From GWE2-51-13 sp942492825 (lineage in GTDB: Bacteria > Bacillota_I > Bacilli_A > Erysipelotrichales > Erysipelotrichaceae): a stretch of 64,000 nucleotides of DNA. The notes beneath the pieces were generated by a model. That model saw nothing but the letters and a program-made list of their open reading frames with translations. It was not told where the DNA came from and searched no databases. The translations under genes and the position numbers were made by a program. This document shows positions 1-9,400 of the stretch, in pieces (position 1 is the first letter of the stretch; every line of letters starts with the position of its first letter). Location: NCBI GenBank assembly GCA_942492825.1, contig OW818635.1:124001-188000 (forward strand), in the 5' to 3' direction.

Positions 1-2
1 TG

Positions 3-692
3 ATCGCGGTGATCGGATTTGGGACGATGTTCGACTTAAGGGCTGCATATATCTTAATTCTCGCCATCGCGGCGTTTCTGCAAATCCCGGCGGCATTGAC
101 CTGGCATGCGATCTACCGTGACGAAGAATATCGCTTCTTCCAACTGACTTCCTTTCTCCAACAATTAGTCGCGGTATTTAAAATCCATCCTAAAATCTAC
201 CAGGCGTTAGGCGAATGTCGCAATCAAACGGACGGTGCGCTGGCGAAAGATGTGGAAACATGGATTTCGAATCTGGATCACGGCGTACCGGCTTCCCAAA
301 GTTGCGAAACTTTCTTGCAACATCAACCGCATTTCATCGTCGCCAACCTGATTCGCTTGATGATGTTTGCGGAAGAATACGGTGGCGATAAGCACGTGGA
401 AGGATTGGAGATGATCCAAGATGACATCGAAGACTGGATCGACGATACAGTCACCTTAAAGCAGAATCAACGCGGCTTACGAAACCGAATTCTAATGTTA
501 TGTGGTATGGCGATGTTGATCGCGATGATGAGTCAAAATATGTTGCTGAAAACCGGGCTCGCAATCGACGAACTCTTCCGGGAAACATCCGTGTTTATCT
601 TTTTACTGGCAATCCAATTGACGATTCTGATGGCGCAAAAGGTCATCGCATCGCCTTGGATCAGCGATGAGGAGAAACTATGGCGATCTTGA
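3..692 (+). CDS. TadB-like pilus/secretion inner-membrane protein (5' partial)
   Basis: The frame is open to the window edge and a GTG lies at position 9, so the true start is probably upstream. The product has hydrophobic segments at about residues 8-32 (from the GTG), a cytoplasmic middle region, and two closely spaced membrane helices near residues 157-210. This is the plan of the T2SSF/TadB platform protein, which anchors the assembly ATPase of Flp/Tad pili in the membrane. The gene overlaps the next one by 13 bases and both belong to the same family, as TadB and TadC do. The call rests on topology and context rather than a sharp motif; a ComG-like apparatus is the other possibility. Confidence 0.6.
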   Translation: MAVIGFGTMFDLRAAYILILAIAAFLQIPAALTWHAIYRDEEYRFFQLTSFLQQLVAVFKIHPKIYQALGECRNQTDGALAKDVETWISNLDHGVPASQSCETFLQHQPHFIVANLIRLMMFAEEYGGDKHVEGLEMIQDDIEDWIDDTVTLKQNQRGLRNRILMLCGMAMLIAMMSQNMLLKTGLAIDELFRETSVFIFLLAIQLTILMAQKVIASPWISDEEKLWRS

Positions 693-1387
693 TCCTTAAC
701 CTGATCGTAATTCTACTTTCGATGGCTTACCGATCCAGAATAAGGACATGGATCGTAGATCACGGGATGGAATCGGACTATCGAACCTTTTGCCGCATCG
801 TGGGTGAAACGCAACCCGAATACCGTATGGCTAAGCGTTGGGACAGAACGGTCAAATCGATGCCGATCCTGGTATTGTCCGTTTTCTTCAAAAACCAGTT
901 CATCATTCAGATGATACTCGTTAGTATCCTGATCTATCGATATGAATCGGATTACTTAAAACTTAGGGCGAAAACACGTCGCCTAAAATCCCAAATCCGT
1001 TACCAATTCCCGATCTATCTTCGTCAGATCCAAGTCTTGCTTCAAAACAATACCGTCGTGACGACGATCGATCTATCCCAACACTATGCACCTTCGCTCT
1101 TTCGGGCGGAAGTGGCTTACTTTGTCGAACAGTTGCGCCAACGACCGCAAGACATCGATCCCTACCTGGATTTCCTGTCTTTTTATCAATTACCGGAAAT
1201 CGCCAGAGCCATGAAGTTACTTTATCGCTATAACACGGTCGGTCAGGCCGACTCCTATCATCAATTGAATCGTATGATCCAATCGACGTCAAAATGGTTG
1301 CGTGAAGAACGGATATCCCGTAAAACCAACGCACAGGCAGCCTATCAATGGTGGGGAATGGTTAAAAAAATCGCTAATAACCTTTAA
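680..1387 (+). CDS. TadC-like pilus/secretion membrane protein, 3' end displaced by the island
   Basis: The 235-residue product starts with two hydrophobic stretches (about residues 2-17 and 60-86), followed by a soluble T2SSF-like domain. It reaches the motif WWGMV at residues 224-228 and then runs into element DNA, adding KKIANNL and a stop. The family normally ends with another membrane hairpin. That missing end is found 12 kb downstream at 13317-13415, starting again with WWGMV in the same frame. The gene is therefore split by integration and the product lacks its last membrane segment. It overlaps the TadB-like gene and would be co-transcribed with it. Whether the truncated protein still works cannot be judged from sequence. 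Confidence 0.7.
   Translation: MAILILNLIVILLSMAYRSRIRTWIVDHGMESDYRTFCRIVGETQPEYRMAKRWDRTVKSMPILVLSVFFKNQFIIQMILVSILIYRYESDYLKLRAKTRRLKSQIRYQFPIYLRQIQVLLQNNTVVTTIDLSQHYAPSLFRAEVAYFVEQLRQRPQDIDPYLDFLSFYQLPEIARAMKLLYRYNTVGQADSYHQLNRMIQSTSKWLREERISRKTNAQAAYQWWGMVKKIANNL
1349..1363 (+). other. attL core of the integrated island
   Basis: TGGTGGGGAATGGTT matches 13317-13331 except at the ninth base (A here, C there). That base is the third position of a glycine codon, so the change is silent. The point is fixed by the reading frame: the tadC codons before it and the codons after the right copy join into one continuous protein. Confidence 0.8.
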
Positions 1388-1416
1388 AATAAGGGTTTTA
1401 GCGATATCTAAATTGG

Positions 1417-1437
1417 AAAGCGTACATAAAGCGTACA
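1417..1437 (+). repeat. Left arm-type integrase site: two AAAGCGTACA repeats
   Basis: AAAGCGTACA occurs at 1417-1426 and 1428-1437, an 11-base period. A matching pair with the same period and orientation lies near the right end (13196-13216). Paired direct repeats inside both ends of an element are typical arm sites for the N-terminal domain of tyrosine integrases. This is inference from position and repetition. Confidence 0.6.
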
Positions 1438-1438
1438 A

Positions 1439-2509
1439 CTATATATTTTTATGGGCAATTTCGTCCAATTTTTGACTAACTTGAACCTGTTTGTTTGGAT
1501 AAAGATGCGAGTAGGTCCTGAGTGTTGTTTCGATATTTTCGTGTCCAAGACGTTCGGAGATTAACAGAGGGGAGAAACCAAGTTCGATCAGTAATGAAGC
1601 ATGCGAATGTCTTAAGTCATGAACCCTGACCTTTTTAACTCCACTCTTTTTGCATCCTTTTACTATCTCACGGTATAGATAGGATTTGTTTATTGGAAAT
1701 AGTCGTTGAGTTGGTTTGTAACTATGAATCCGTGAGATATAGTTCTCAAGAAGTTCACTGATAAAGTCAGGCATTGTAATTACTCTTTTACTTTTGGGGG
1801 TCTTTGGAGTCAATATTAATTCCTTCCCATTTACTATAGCAAAATTTTTGTTGATGTTGATTGTTTTTTTCGCAAAATCAATATCTTCACCTGTAAGTGC
1901 CATCATTTCTCCTTGGCGCATTCCTGTCCAGAATAATAAGTTAAACACGACTTCAGAGATTGGATTGTCGGAAATACATCGAATGAATTTATCGAATTCC
2001 TGAGTTGTCCAGAACTGAACTGACTCACTATATTTCTTTCCCATACTTCCGCATTGCTCAACGGGGTTCTTGTCAAGATTATAGTACCTGACAGCATAAT
2101 TGAAGATCGAAGATAGCTGATTACTCATGTGTTTCAAGTATGTTTGACTATAATTCTGGCGATCTGAGATCTGCATATTTTGCCAAGATCTGATTGTCGA
2201 TGGAGTAATCGAGTTTATCGGCATCTCATCAAAATATGGTTTAATTTTAGTTTCAAGAAGATTCTTTTTATTTGCATAGGAAGTTGGTTTTAGTCTAGTC
2301 AAACTATCCTCAAGATACAGATCAACAAGGTTTTTAAACAATATATCGCAATCTGCTTTTGCCTTATTGAGGAAGTCGCGTTCGTATTTTTTCGCGTCCT
2401 TTTGAGTTAGAAATCCTTCTTTCTTTTTCTGTTTGGTTTTACCGGTCCAATCGACATAATTGAACTTTGCGTACCAAGTTCCACGTTTCTGATTCTTATA
2501 AACAGGCAT
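1439..2509 (-). CDS. int: Tyrosine recombinase (phage-type integrase)
   Basis: The 356-residue product has an N-terminal arm-binding domain (about 1-50, AP2-like, with several Lys-rich turns), a SAM-like core-binding domain (about 60-150) and a C-terminal catalytic domain. All catalytic residues are visible: Arg198 (WTGMRQGE), His297 and Arg300 (VHDLRH), His323 (LGHEN) and the nucleophile Tyr333 (TYSHLYP). The enzyme would catalyse integration and, with a directionality factor, excision of the island. Its 3' end lies about 75 bases from attL, and its stop codon abuts the left arm repeats, as is usual for phage and ICE integrases. The ATG at 2509 follows an AGGAAAAAAAG ribosome site. Confidence 0.93.
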   Translation of the reverse strand: MPVYKNQKRGTWYAKFNYVDWTGKTKQKKKEGFLTQKDAKKYERDFLNKAKADCDILFKNLVDLYLEDSLTRLKPTSYANKKNLLETKIKPYFDEMPINSITPSTIRSWQNMQISDRQNYSQTYLKHMSNQLSSIFNYAVRYYNLDKNPVEQCGSMGKKYSESVQFWTTQEFDKFIRCISDNPISEVVFNLLFWTGMRQGEMMALTGEDIDFAKKTININKNFAIVNGKELILTPKTPKSKRVITMPDFISELLENYISRIHSYKPTQRLFPINKSYLYREIVKGCKKSGVKKVRVHDLRHSHASLLIELGFSPLLISERLGHENIETTLRTYSHLYPNKQVQVSQKLDEIAHKNI

Positions 2510-2582
2510 CTTTTTTTCCTTTCACTCACTTGAAGTAATTCTTATTGTAGTTTTCAATACTAAAATTTAATTCCCAAATTTC

Positions 2583-3239
2583 TTATACTTTAGCTTTGAG
2601 TTTGTTGATTTTATATGAACAGAAGTCTTGAAGATCCTCAACAAGTTTGCTGTACTCAGCATTACTGATTTCGATTTCTGAATTATCAGGATAAATCAAT
2701 GCCACCTTTTGAGAACTTGAAGCACCAGAAGTTTGCTGAAGAGTATACAGAGTAGAGTCTTGAATTACCTGATAAACATTGATTTCTTCTGAATCACTAG
2801 TTGGAATAAACTCAAGTGTTATTCCCATTGACTCAAGAAGATTTTTGAGAGCTTCAGTTGACTTCAACTCTTTTATTGAATTCTTGAGTTCATCTTCAGA
2901 CATTATGTTTGACCATTTTTCAACTAGATCGATTTTTTTCGAATTATCAGATCTATAAATTCTTTTTCTCTCTGCTTGATTACATTCTAGATAGGCAACA
3001 TCGACAGAGAAGAAATCAGCCAATAACTTAAGATTGGTCTTATGCGGCTTGGACTTATCTAGACACCACTCATTAATTGTTTTTCTTGGGAACTGACTTT
3101 CTTCATTACTGTTTTTATTTACATATTCGCCAAAAGCCTTTGAGAAAGTAGTTTGATTGAATCCATGTTCTTGTATTAATTTATGGATCAATCTTCCTGT
3201 ACTTATTGACTCCTTTTCGATAATTTCAATTTTACTCAT
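2583..3239 (-). CDS. XRE-type repressor of the island
   Basis: I chose the ATG at 3239, which follows AAAGAGGAACC; a longer reading from 3269 adds ten residues with no ribosome site. The 218-residue product has an N-terminal helix-turn-helix region (about residues 10-75, with TTFSKAFGEY and RKTINEWCLDKSKPHKTN) followed by an unassigned C-terminal half. No LexA/CI-type Ser-Lys protease motif was recognised, so any induction mechanism is unknown. It is transcribed away from the replication operon and towards the integrase, the position of a lysogeny-type master repressor. The inverted repeat at 3281-3330 between it and the next gene is the likely operator. Confidence 0.7.
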   Translation of the reverse strand: MSKIEIIEKESISTGRLIHKLIQEHGFNQTTFSKAFGEYVNKNSNEESQFPRKTINEWCLDKSKPHKTNLKLLADFFSVDVAYLECNQAERKRIYRSDNSKKIDLVEKWSNIMSEDELKNSIKELKSTEALKNLLESMGITLEFIPTSDSEEINVYQVIQDSTLYTLQQTSGASSSQKVALIYPDNSEIEISNAEYSKLVEDLQDFCSYKINKLKAKV

Positions 3240-3280
3240 TTTGGTTCCTCTTTCGTTTTTGTGTAGCAATTAATTGATTT

Positions 3281-3347
3281 GTAACCTTTTCATGTGATGA
3301 AGATGTTGAATACGTTTATTGAAAGGTTACATAGACACATTTACAAT
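3281..3347 (+). promoter_or_regulatory. Divergent control region: operator pair and early promoter
   Basis: GTAACCTTT (3281-3289) and AAAGGTTAC (3322-3330) form a perfect 9-base inverted repeat. The right half overlaps a good promoter: TTGAAA at 3319-3324, 17 bases, TACAAT at 3342-3347, reading into the Cro-like gene. A repressor dimer on each half would block the early operon. The sites are seen; binding is inferred. Confidence 0.55.
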
Positions 3348-3395
3348 TTGAGTATAGCAACAGCAGTTGTTATAGTCAACAGAAAGAGGTCAAAA

Positions 3396-3587
3396 ATGGC
3401 AAACGAAGAAATTAAGAAATCGCTAAAGTCTGCTGGTATGTATCAGTGGGAACTTGCCAATGAGTTGGGAGTAAGTGAGGGTACACTTACGAGATATCTT
3501 AGAAAGGAAATTTCAAGTGCAGATAAGCATGAAATCCTTGAGATTATCAGGAAGTTTCGAAAGTCCAAGTCATTTGGTGATGAATGA
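3396..3587 (+). CDS. Small Cro-like helix-turn-helix protein
   Basis: The ATG at 3396 follows AGAAAGAGGT at a normal distance and gives 63 residues. A longer reading from 3294 would begin inside the promoter and is rejected. Residues 12-45 form a clear helix-turn-helix (GMYQWELANELGVSEGTLTR), with a short basic tail. It lies directly downstream of the divergent operator and opposite the repressor, the position of a Cro-type antirepressor or early regulator. Its stop overlaps the start of the next gene (ATGATG at 3584), so the two are translated together. Confidence 0.65.
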   Translation: MANEEIKKSLKSAGMYQWELANELGVSEGTLTRYLRKEISSADKHEILEIIRKFRKSKSFGDE

Positions 3588-3760
3588 TGGAAGAGAAAGT
3601 TTTCTATAAAGCAAAAGATGTCTCAAGTATCCTGGGGATATCTCGATCAAGTGCTTATCGAATTATCAAGAGATTGAACGACGAGTTAAGCAAACTTGGA
3701 ATGATTACAATTAGCGGAAAAGTATCACGAAAATACTTTGAAGAAAAGACATACTTGTAG
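3584..3760 (+). CDS. Excisionase-like small helix-turn-helix protein
   Basis: This 58-residue gene is easily missed because of its size. It starts at one of two tandem ATGs (3584 or 3587) overlapping the preceding stop, and ends at TAG 3758-3760. The N-terminal part has YKAKDVSSILGISRSSAYRI, a helix-turn-helix typical of MerR/excisionase-fold proteins that bind element ends or early promoters. The rest is Lys/Arg-rich. Its size and its place between the regulator and the replication gene fit a directionality factor working with the integrase. A plain transcription regulator is equally compatible. The AGGAGG for the next gene overlaps its stop codon. Confidence 0.6.
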   Translation: MMEEKVFYKAKDVSSILGISRSSAYRIIKRLNDELSKLGMITISGKVSRKYFEEKTYL

Positions 3761-3772
3761 GAGGCAAATGCA

Positions 3773-5668
3773 ATGATAAAAAACGATAGATCACCTTATG
3801 TTGAAGGTGATGGTAAACATCCAAAAGGAAAAAAAGAGTTCCGGAAATATTCACCAACTCCAAAGGAGTCTTGGTTGACTGTTATGGCAAGATACGATCT
3901 TCCTTACATAAAAGTTGACATAGATGACTTCAACCGCTCCACTGGAGAGCTTGTAGACGCGATTCACGACAGACCTAGGAGTGAATATGTCTTAAGTAAA
4001 CTTGACGCATACGGGCTTAAATACAACGCAATGAAGACAACAAATGGAGTTCATATCTTCATGAAACTGCCTGAGGGACTGTTTAACTCAAACAGAATAA
4101 ATTGGGTAACACCAATCGACGTAAAAATGGAGTGGAAACTTCCAACATCGGATGATCACATAACACTGAAGAGAAATGGAACCACCTTCAACTGGATAAA
4201 AGGGTGTGTTGAAAATCACGATGTCGATGAATTGCCATATTGGCTGTACCCTATGCAAAAAAGCAAACTGGATCTTGTTGAAGAAGGGAACAGAGTGCAA
4301 GGTCTTTCTGCTTATCTTTTTCATCTAGTTAAGTTCAACTTCTCTCCTGAACAAATATTTACAATTGTCGAGCTTCGAAATGAGTCTTTAAAGACACCAT
4401 TATCGAAGAAGGAGCTGTTCGATAGTGTTCTAAATGCGAGTACAATGGAACGACTGAGAGAAGTAGTTGGAAGTCACAACACAAAACGAGGTGTTAGCCT
4501 TGATAACTTCAGGAAATTTCTTGAGACAAACAGACTGGTGCTTAAGTACAATCTCCTTACAAAACAAACTGAGTACGAAAATGTTCCTGATCAATACAAA
4601 ACTGTAAATGACAGGTTGAACGGGATGCCAATAGTCCTTCATGATGACTTTCAAAAATTCACTGGTACAAGAATGAACAAGAGCACAGTGACTGACTACA
4701 TATTTGCAGTATCAGATGAAAATGCATATAACCCGGTACATGAGTACTTAAGGTCTGAAAGTTGGGATGAAGTGGATCGGTTTGGCACTATCTACCAGAT
4801 TCTAAACTTGACAAATGACATCGAAAAAATACTTGTCAAAAAATGGTTCATTCAATGTGTTGCATTGTCGTTCAATACCCTTGAAAATCCAATTGGTGCT
4901 GAAGGAGTACTGATACTATCAGGAAAGGAGGCAATTGGGAAATCAAGATTCTTCAGACTTGTGTGTCCATATCCAGACTGGTTTAGAAGCAAAAGCAATG
5001 CGTTCCGGCTAGATAACAAGGACAACATCATCTCAGTACTGAGTGGATTTATTACAGAAATAGGCGAGATTGATGCCACTCTGAAAATGAAGAGGTCAGA
5101 TCTCAAGTCCTTCATAACTGAATCGGTAGATAGTCTTCGCAGACCATATGCAAGAGAGGAGTGCTCAACGCCTCGCACCACTTCATTTTGCGGAACAACA
5201 AACGAAACAGAGTTCCTTGATGAACATAGTGGATATCGTCGTTGGTGGAACATTTCGGTAAGTTACATCGATAACGAGAGATTGTTGAAGTTTGTCTCTT
5301 CTAATGAACTGAAACAGTTCTGGTCTCAATGCTACTCGATGTACAAAAAGGATCCAAATTACTTCCGGCTGACTAAGGAGGAACTAAGTATACTTGAGAA
5401 GTCTAATGAAGAAGTGACTCTTGTGGCACCATCTGAACAAGAACTTCGCGACCTTCTGGATTTCGAGATGCCAATTGAGTATTGGGGTTGGTACACGCTA
5501 TCGGCACTAAAGGCTTCACCAAGAGCGTTCGAACTATCGAGATACTCTCCAAAGGAGATCGGTGTAGCACTAACAAGGATTAAGAAGGAAATCCCTAAAA
5601 TAGAGAAGCGCCGAACAAGCAAAGGGGTTGAGTACCTTCTACCATTCAAAGACATCAAAAGCAGATGA
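3773..5668 (+). CDS. Primase-helicase, VapE/D5-type replication protein
   Basis: The 631-residue protein starts at an ATG 8 bases after AGGAGG. The N-terminal third looks like an archaeo-eukaryotic primase fold: Asp49 and Asp51 in VDIDD and His94 in NGVHIF are the expected metal and nucleotide residues. The C-terminal half is a VapE-type P-loop ATPase with Walker A GKEAIGKS at residues 385-391 (the loop opens at Gly384). Further on it has the family signatures EIGEI, RPYAREE, FCGTTNE and GYRRWW. VapE-like proteins drive replication of phage-inducible islands and some prophages. It would initiate and unwind replication of the excised island, possibly at the repeats just downstream (5700-5803). 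Confidence 0.8.
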   Translation: MIKNDRSPYVEGDGKHPKGKKEFRKYSPTPKESWLTVMARYDLPYIKVDIDDFNRSTGELVDAIHDRPRSEYVLSKLDAYGLKYNAMKTTNGVHIFMKLPEGLFNSNRINWVTPIDVKMEWKLPTSDDHITLKRNGTTFNWIKGCVENHDVDELPYWLYPMQKSKLDLVEEGNRVQGLSAYLFHLVKFNFSPEQIFTIVELRNESLKTPLSKKELFDSVLNASTMERLREVVGSHNTKRGVSLDNFRKFLETNRLVLKYNLLTKQTEYENVPDQYKTVNDRLNGMPIVLHDDFQKFTGTRMNKSTVTDYIFAVSDENAYNPVHEYLRSESWDEVDRFGTIYQILNLTNDIEKILVKKWFIQCVALSFNTLENPIGAEGVLILSGKEAIGKSRFFRLVCPYPDWFRSKSNAFRLDNKDNIISVLSGFITEIGEIDATLKMKRSDLKSFITESVDSLRRPYAREECSTPRTTSFCGTTNETEFLDEHSGYRRWWNISVSYIDNERLLKFVSSNELKQFWSQCYSMYKKDPNYFRLTKEELSILEKSNEEVTLVAPSEQELRDLLDFEMPIEYWGWYTLSALKASPRAFELSRYSPKEIGVALTRIKKEIPKIEKRRTSKGVEYLLPFKDIKSR

Positions 5669-5699
5669 GATAGCTAGCTAATGTATGAGTGTATAAAAA

Positions 5700-5803
5700 A
5701 CTGCATGCTTTAGCACACTAGAAATCATGACAATAAACCAAAAAATTACTAACCATTAATGTTGAGTAAATGATAAATCAACATACACACATGCACTGCA
5801 TGC
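5700..5803. repeat. Possible replication origin: direct repeats and an inverted repeat
   Basis: ACTGCATGC occurs twice, at 5700-5708 and 5795-5803. Between them lies an inverted repeat, ATGTTGA (5759-5765) and TCAACAT (5778-5784), in A+T-rich DNA. The region follows the primase-helicase gene and holds no gene, which fits an element origin. With only two repeats the call is tentative. Confidence 0.3.
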
Positions 5804-5818
5804 AAAAGGAGATATCGA

Positions 5819-6217
5819 ATGAGAAAAATCACTACCATGTTTTATCAAAACAAGAATGATGATGTAACAATTGTCGACTATGATCATAGAGGATCAACTT
5901 TCTATAAAATCACGGGTCTTGAAAATGTCATAGACCAAATTAACTTGAAGGAATACTTATGGGGTCCAAATCTTTACTTCTGGAAAGATGGTCCAAACTT
6001 TGGAGTTGCTGCTGAAGTTCGAAATGAGCAAATCTACCTAGAGTTTGTACACAAATCACTAAGTGAATTAACACTGAAGAGAAGTAAGGAGTTGCTGAAT
6101 ATGATTAACAGCAAGATGCATGCCAGGAAATGCACAATAAAACGAAGCAACGGTGAAGCGGTGAAGAAAGGCAACTTTGTCGCGGTAGGAATATCACTTA
6201 TCAAGAAATCATGCTAG
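5819..6217 (+). CDS. Hypothetical protein of the island backbone
   Basis: I do not recognise this 132-residue protein. It starts at an ATG after AAAAGGAGATATC. The N-terminal 70 residues are mixed polar and aromatic, with no signal peptide or membrane helix. Residues 78-110 look helical and basic (LSELTLKRSKELLNMINSK), ending in a Lys/Arg-rich tail that could bind nucleic acid. It is the last gene before a strong terminator at 6231-6256, so it belongs to the replication operon rather than to the cargo. A role in replication control or packaging would be guesswork. Confidence 0.55.
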   Translation: MRKITTMFYQNKNDDVTIVDYDHRGSTFYKITGLENVIDQINLKEYLWGPNLYFWKDGPNFGVAAEVRNEQIYLEFVHKSLSELTLKRSKELLNMINSKMHARKCTIKRSNGEAVKKGNFVAVGISLIKKSC

Positions 6218-6230
6218 ACTTATATTAGGG

Positions 6231-6256
6231 AAGGAGACAAGTTGTCTCCTTTTTTG
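6231..6256 (+). terminator. Terminator closing the replication operon
   Basis: AAGGAGACA and TGTCTCCTT form a perfect 9-base stem with a short loop, followed by a run of T. It separates the element backbone from the restriction cargo. Confidence 0.8.
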
Positions 6257-6347
6257 ATGTATTGATTCCCTTCACAAAGTTTTATTACTAATTTGAATAT
6301 AACGATATCTCCAAAGTATTTCGGTAATTTTGCATGAAGCAAGAATC

Positions 6348-6378
6348 TTTCATAAAGATGTTTCTAAAATGATATAAT
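6348..6378 (+). promoter_or_regulatory. Putative promoter of the restriction cargo
   Basis: A perfect TATAAT lies at 6373-6378, about 110 bases upstream of the Type ISP gene. The only -35 candidate (TTTCAT at 6348-6353) is weak and spaced 19 bases. The region 6257-6490 holds no gene; this is the one signal I see in it. Confidence 0.4.
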
Positions 6379-6490
6379 GATTTTAATAAGCTGGATTTGA
6401 AGGCTGCTATTTATGTACTTATCAATTCCCAACAAATTTGGCTATTACATTTTTTTTTGGAAAATATTAAACAGAGGGGGCAAACCAACA

Positions 6491-9400
6491 ATGGTGGGAT
6501 TTCAGAGTTTACTGTTAGAATTCAGGCAAACACATTCTAGCAAACGTGGTTTAGGCGATCTATTTGAACGATTTGTAAAACAGTTCTTCTTAACTGATAG
6601 GCTTTATGCTGACTTAGTTGACAAAGTTTGGTTATGGAATGAGTTCCCTTATCGAGGGAGCCATGTAGACACAGGGATTGATATAGTAATTTCGAAGAAA
6701 AACAGTATGGAGTTTTGGGCAGTTCAATGTAAATTTTACGATGAGAAATACACGGTTTCAAAGTCGGATGTTGATACTTTCTTATCAGCTTCAGGAAAGA
6801 GCTTTGTTGTTGATGGACACAAGATACATTTTTCAGAACGTTTTGTTGTTTCAACTACCGACAGATGGGGTAAGAATGCTGTCGATGCTATCGAAAATCA
6901 ATTTATTCCAGTGCATCGGATACGTTTGCAGGATTTTAAAGACTCATCAATAGATTGGGAAAGTTTCTCCTTATCTAGAATTGACAGCATGAAAATTGCT
7001 AAGAAGAAATCACTTCTTCATCACCAAATTGAAGCTGTGGATGATGTGATGGTAGGATTTGAGAATGCAGATCGAGGGAAATTGATCATGGCCTGTGGTA
7101 CGGGAAAGACATTTACTTCGATGAAAATTGCAGAGAGAGTAACTAATGGAAAAGGAAATGTACTTTTTCTTGTACCATCAATTTCACTACTAAATCAGAC
7201 GCTAGTTGAATGGACCGCACAAATTTCTTATGATTTCCATGTTTATGCCATATGCTCAGATCCAAAAGCGAGTATTTCATCTGAGTCAATTGATACAATT
7301 ATACCAGCAACAACTGACGTAAATAGATTGTTAGCAAGCTACTTAGCTAACAAAGATGATAATCATTTGAACATCTTTTTTTCGACTTATCAGTCAATTG
7401 ATATTGTTGCCAAGGTGCAGTCGGAGATAGGTTTTGTTTTCAATCTGATCGTTTGTGATGAAGCGCACAGAACTACTGGTGTGACTCTGGCAGAAGCGGA
7501 TGAATCTGATTTTGTTAAAGTACATAATAATAGTTTTATCCCATCACAAAAGCGGCTATACATGACTGCAACACCAAGAATTTACGCAGATGAGAGTAAA
7601 GAGAAAGCAACCAATGCTAATGCGCTTCTTTGTTCTATGGATAATGAGGAAATTTTTGGTAAAGATCTTCATTTGCTAGGATTCTCAAGAGCAGTTGAAA
7701 ATGGTTTGCTTTCTGACTATAAAGTTATTGTGTTAGCAGTTGATGAGGGGTATGTGAATCATTCACTCCAAAAATTACTAACTGATAGCAATAATGAACT
7801 AAGTCTTGATGATTCGATAAAAATTATGGGCTGCTGGAATGGATTATCAAAGAAAACAATTTTTACATCAGATGAAGATAACTTTAAAGTTGATCCTTTA
7901 CCTATGAAAAGAGCTGTTGCCTTTAGTAATAGAATATCGGATTCAAAAAAACTTGTTGAAATGTTTGATCACATCGTAAATTTCTTTAAAATGGGTAGTA
8001 CAGACAACTCGATGGTAGACATAGAAATTGATCATGTTGATGGAACGTATAACTCTCTAGAAAAAAAGCAAAAGCTTGATTGGTTAAAGGAAGATATTCC
8101 TGAAGGGAAATGTAGGATATTATCAAACGCAAGGGTTTTATCTGAAGGAATTGATGTACCTGCGCTTGATGCAGTAATGTTTTTAAACCCACGAAATTCC
8201 ATTGTTGATATTATTCAATCAGTAGGCAGAGTAATGAGAAAATCCGAAGGTAAGAAATATGGGTATATTATCTTGCCTATAGGCATTCCTTTGGGTGTCG
8301 AACCTGAAGAAGCATTAGGAAATAATCAGAAATATAAAATAGTTTGGGATGTTTTACAAGCATTAAGGGCACACGATGACAGATTTAATAACACTATTAA
8401 TAAAATCGAACTTAATAAAAGAAAACCTGACAATATCCAAATAATTGGAGTCACTGGAGCAACTTCATTCGATGGTAATGAGAGTGATCAAGCAAAATCT
8501 TCTTATGCGCAAATATCATTTGATACCGAAAACATGGATAAGTGGAAAAACAGCATATATGCCAAGATAATCAAGAAATGTGGTTCTCGAAAGTATTGGG
8601 AAAATTGGGCAAAAGATATTGCTGATATTTCTCAAAGACATATTACTCGAATAAATGGACTGCTTGAAAGTAAGGATCATCAAGAAAAGTTTGCACAGTT
8701 CCTTATTGGGTTGAGAGATAATCTTAATCCTACAATCTCACATGAAGATGCAATAGAAATGTTGGCTCAGCATATGATAACAAAGCCTGTATTTGATGCA
8801 TTGTTTGATAATTATCAATTCATCAAAAATAACCCTGTTTCAATTATCATGCAGGAGATGTTAGATTTGCTTGATGAGTCTGCAATAGGTCAGGAAAGAG
8901 AAATCCTTGATAAGTTCTACTTAAGTGTTCAAGAGCGTGCTAGAGGGATAGATAATGCTGCTGCGAAGCAAAAGATAATTATTGAACTGTATGAGCAGTT
9001 TTTTAAGACTGCATTACCAAAGCAGGTAGAGAAGCTTGGAATTGTCTACACTCCTGTTGAGGCGGTGGACTTTATTGTTAGGAGTGTTGAGTTTTTCCTA
9101 AAGACTAAGTTTAACACAAGCATTTCTGAGAAAGGTGTACATGTCATTGATCCATTTACTGGCACTGGGACATTCATTAATCGTTTGCTTATTAGTGGAA
9201 TTATTGATTCAAATTCGATGTTATACAAATACAAGAACGAGATTCATGCCAATGAGATTGTTTTGCTGGCTTACTATATTGCTGCAGTTAACATTGAAGA
9301 AACTTTTCATGATCTTTTTGGGAAGGATGAGTATGTACCTTTTGAAGGTATAGTACTTACGGACACTTTTGAGCTTTCTGAGTCAAAGGCAACTCGAAAG

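Noticed and set aside
6413..6490. Upstream start for the Type ISP enzyme
   Set aside because: No ribosome site precedes 6413, while AGAGGGGG sits 10 bases before ATG 6491.
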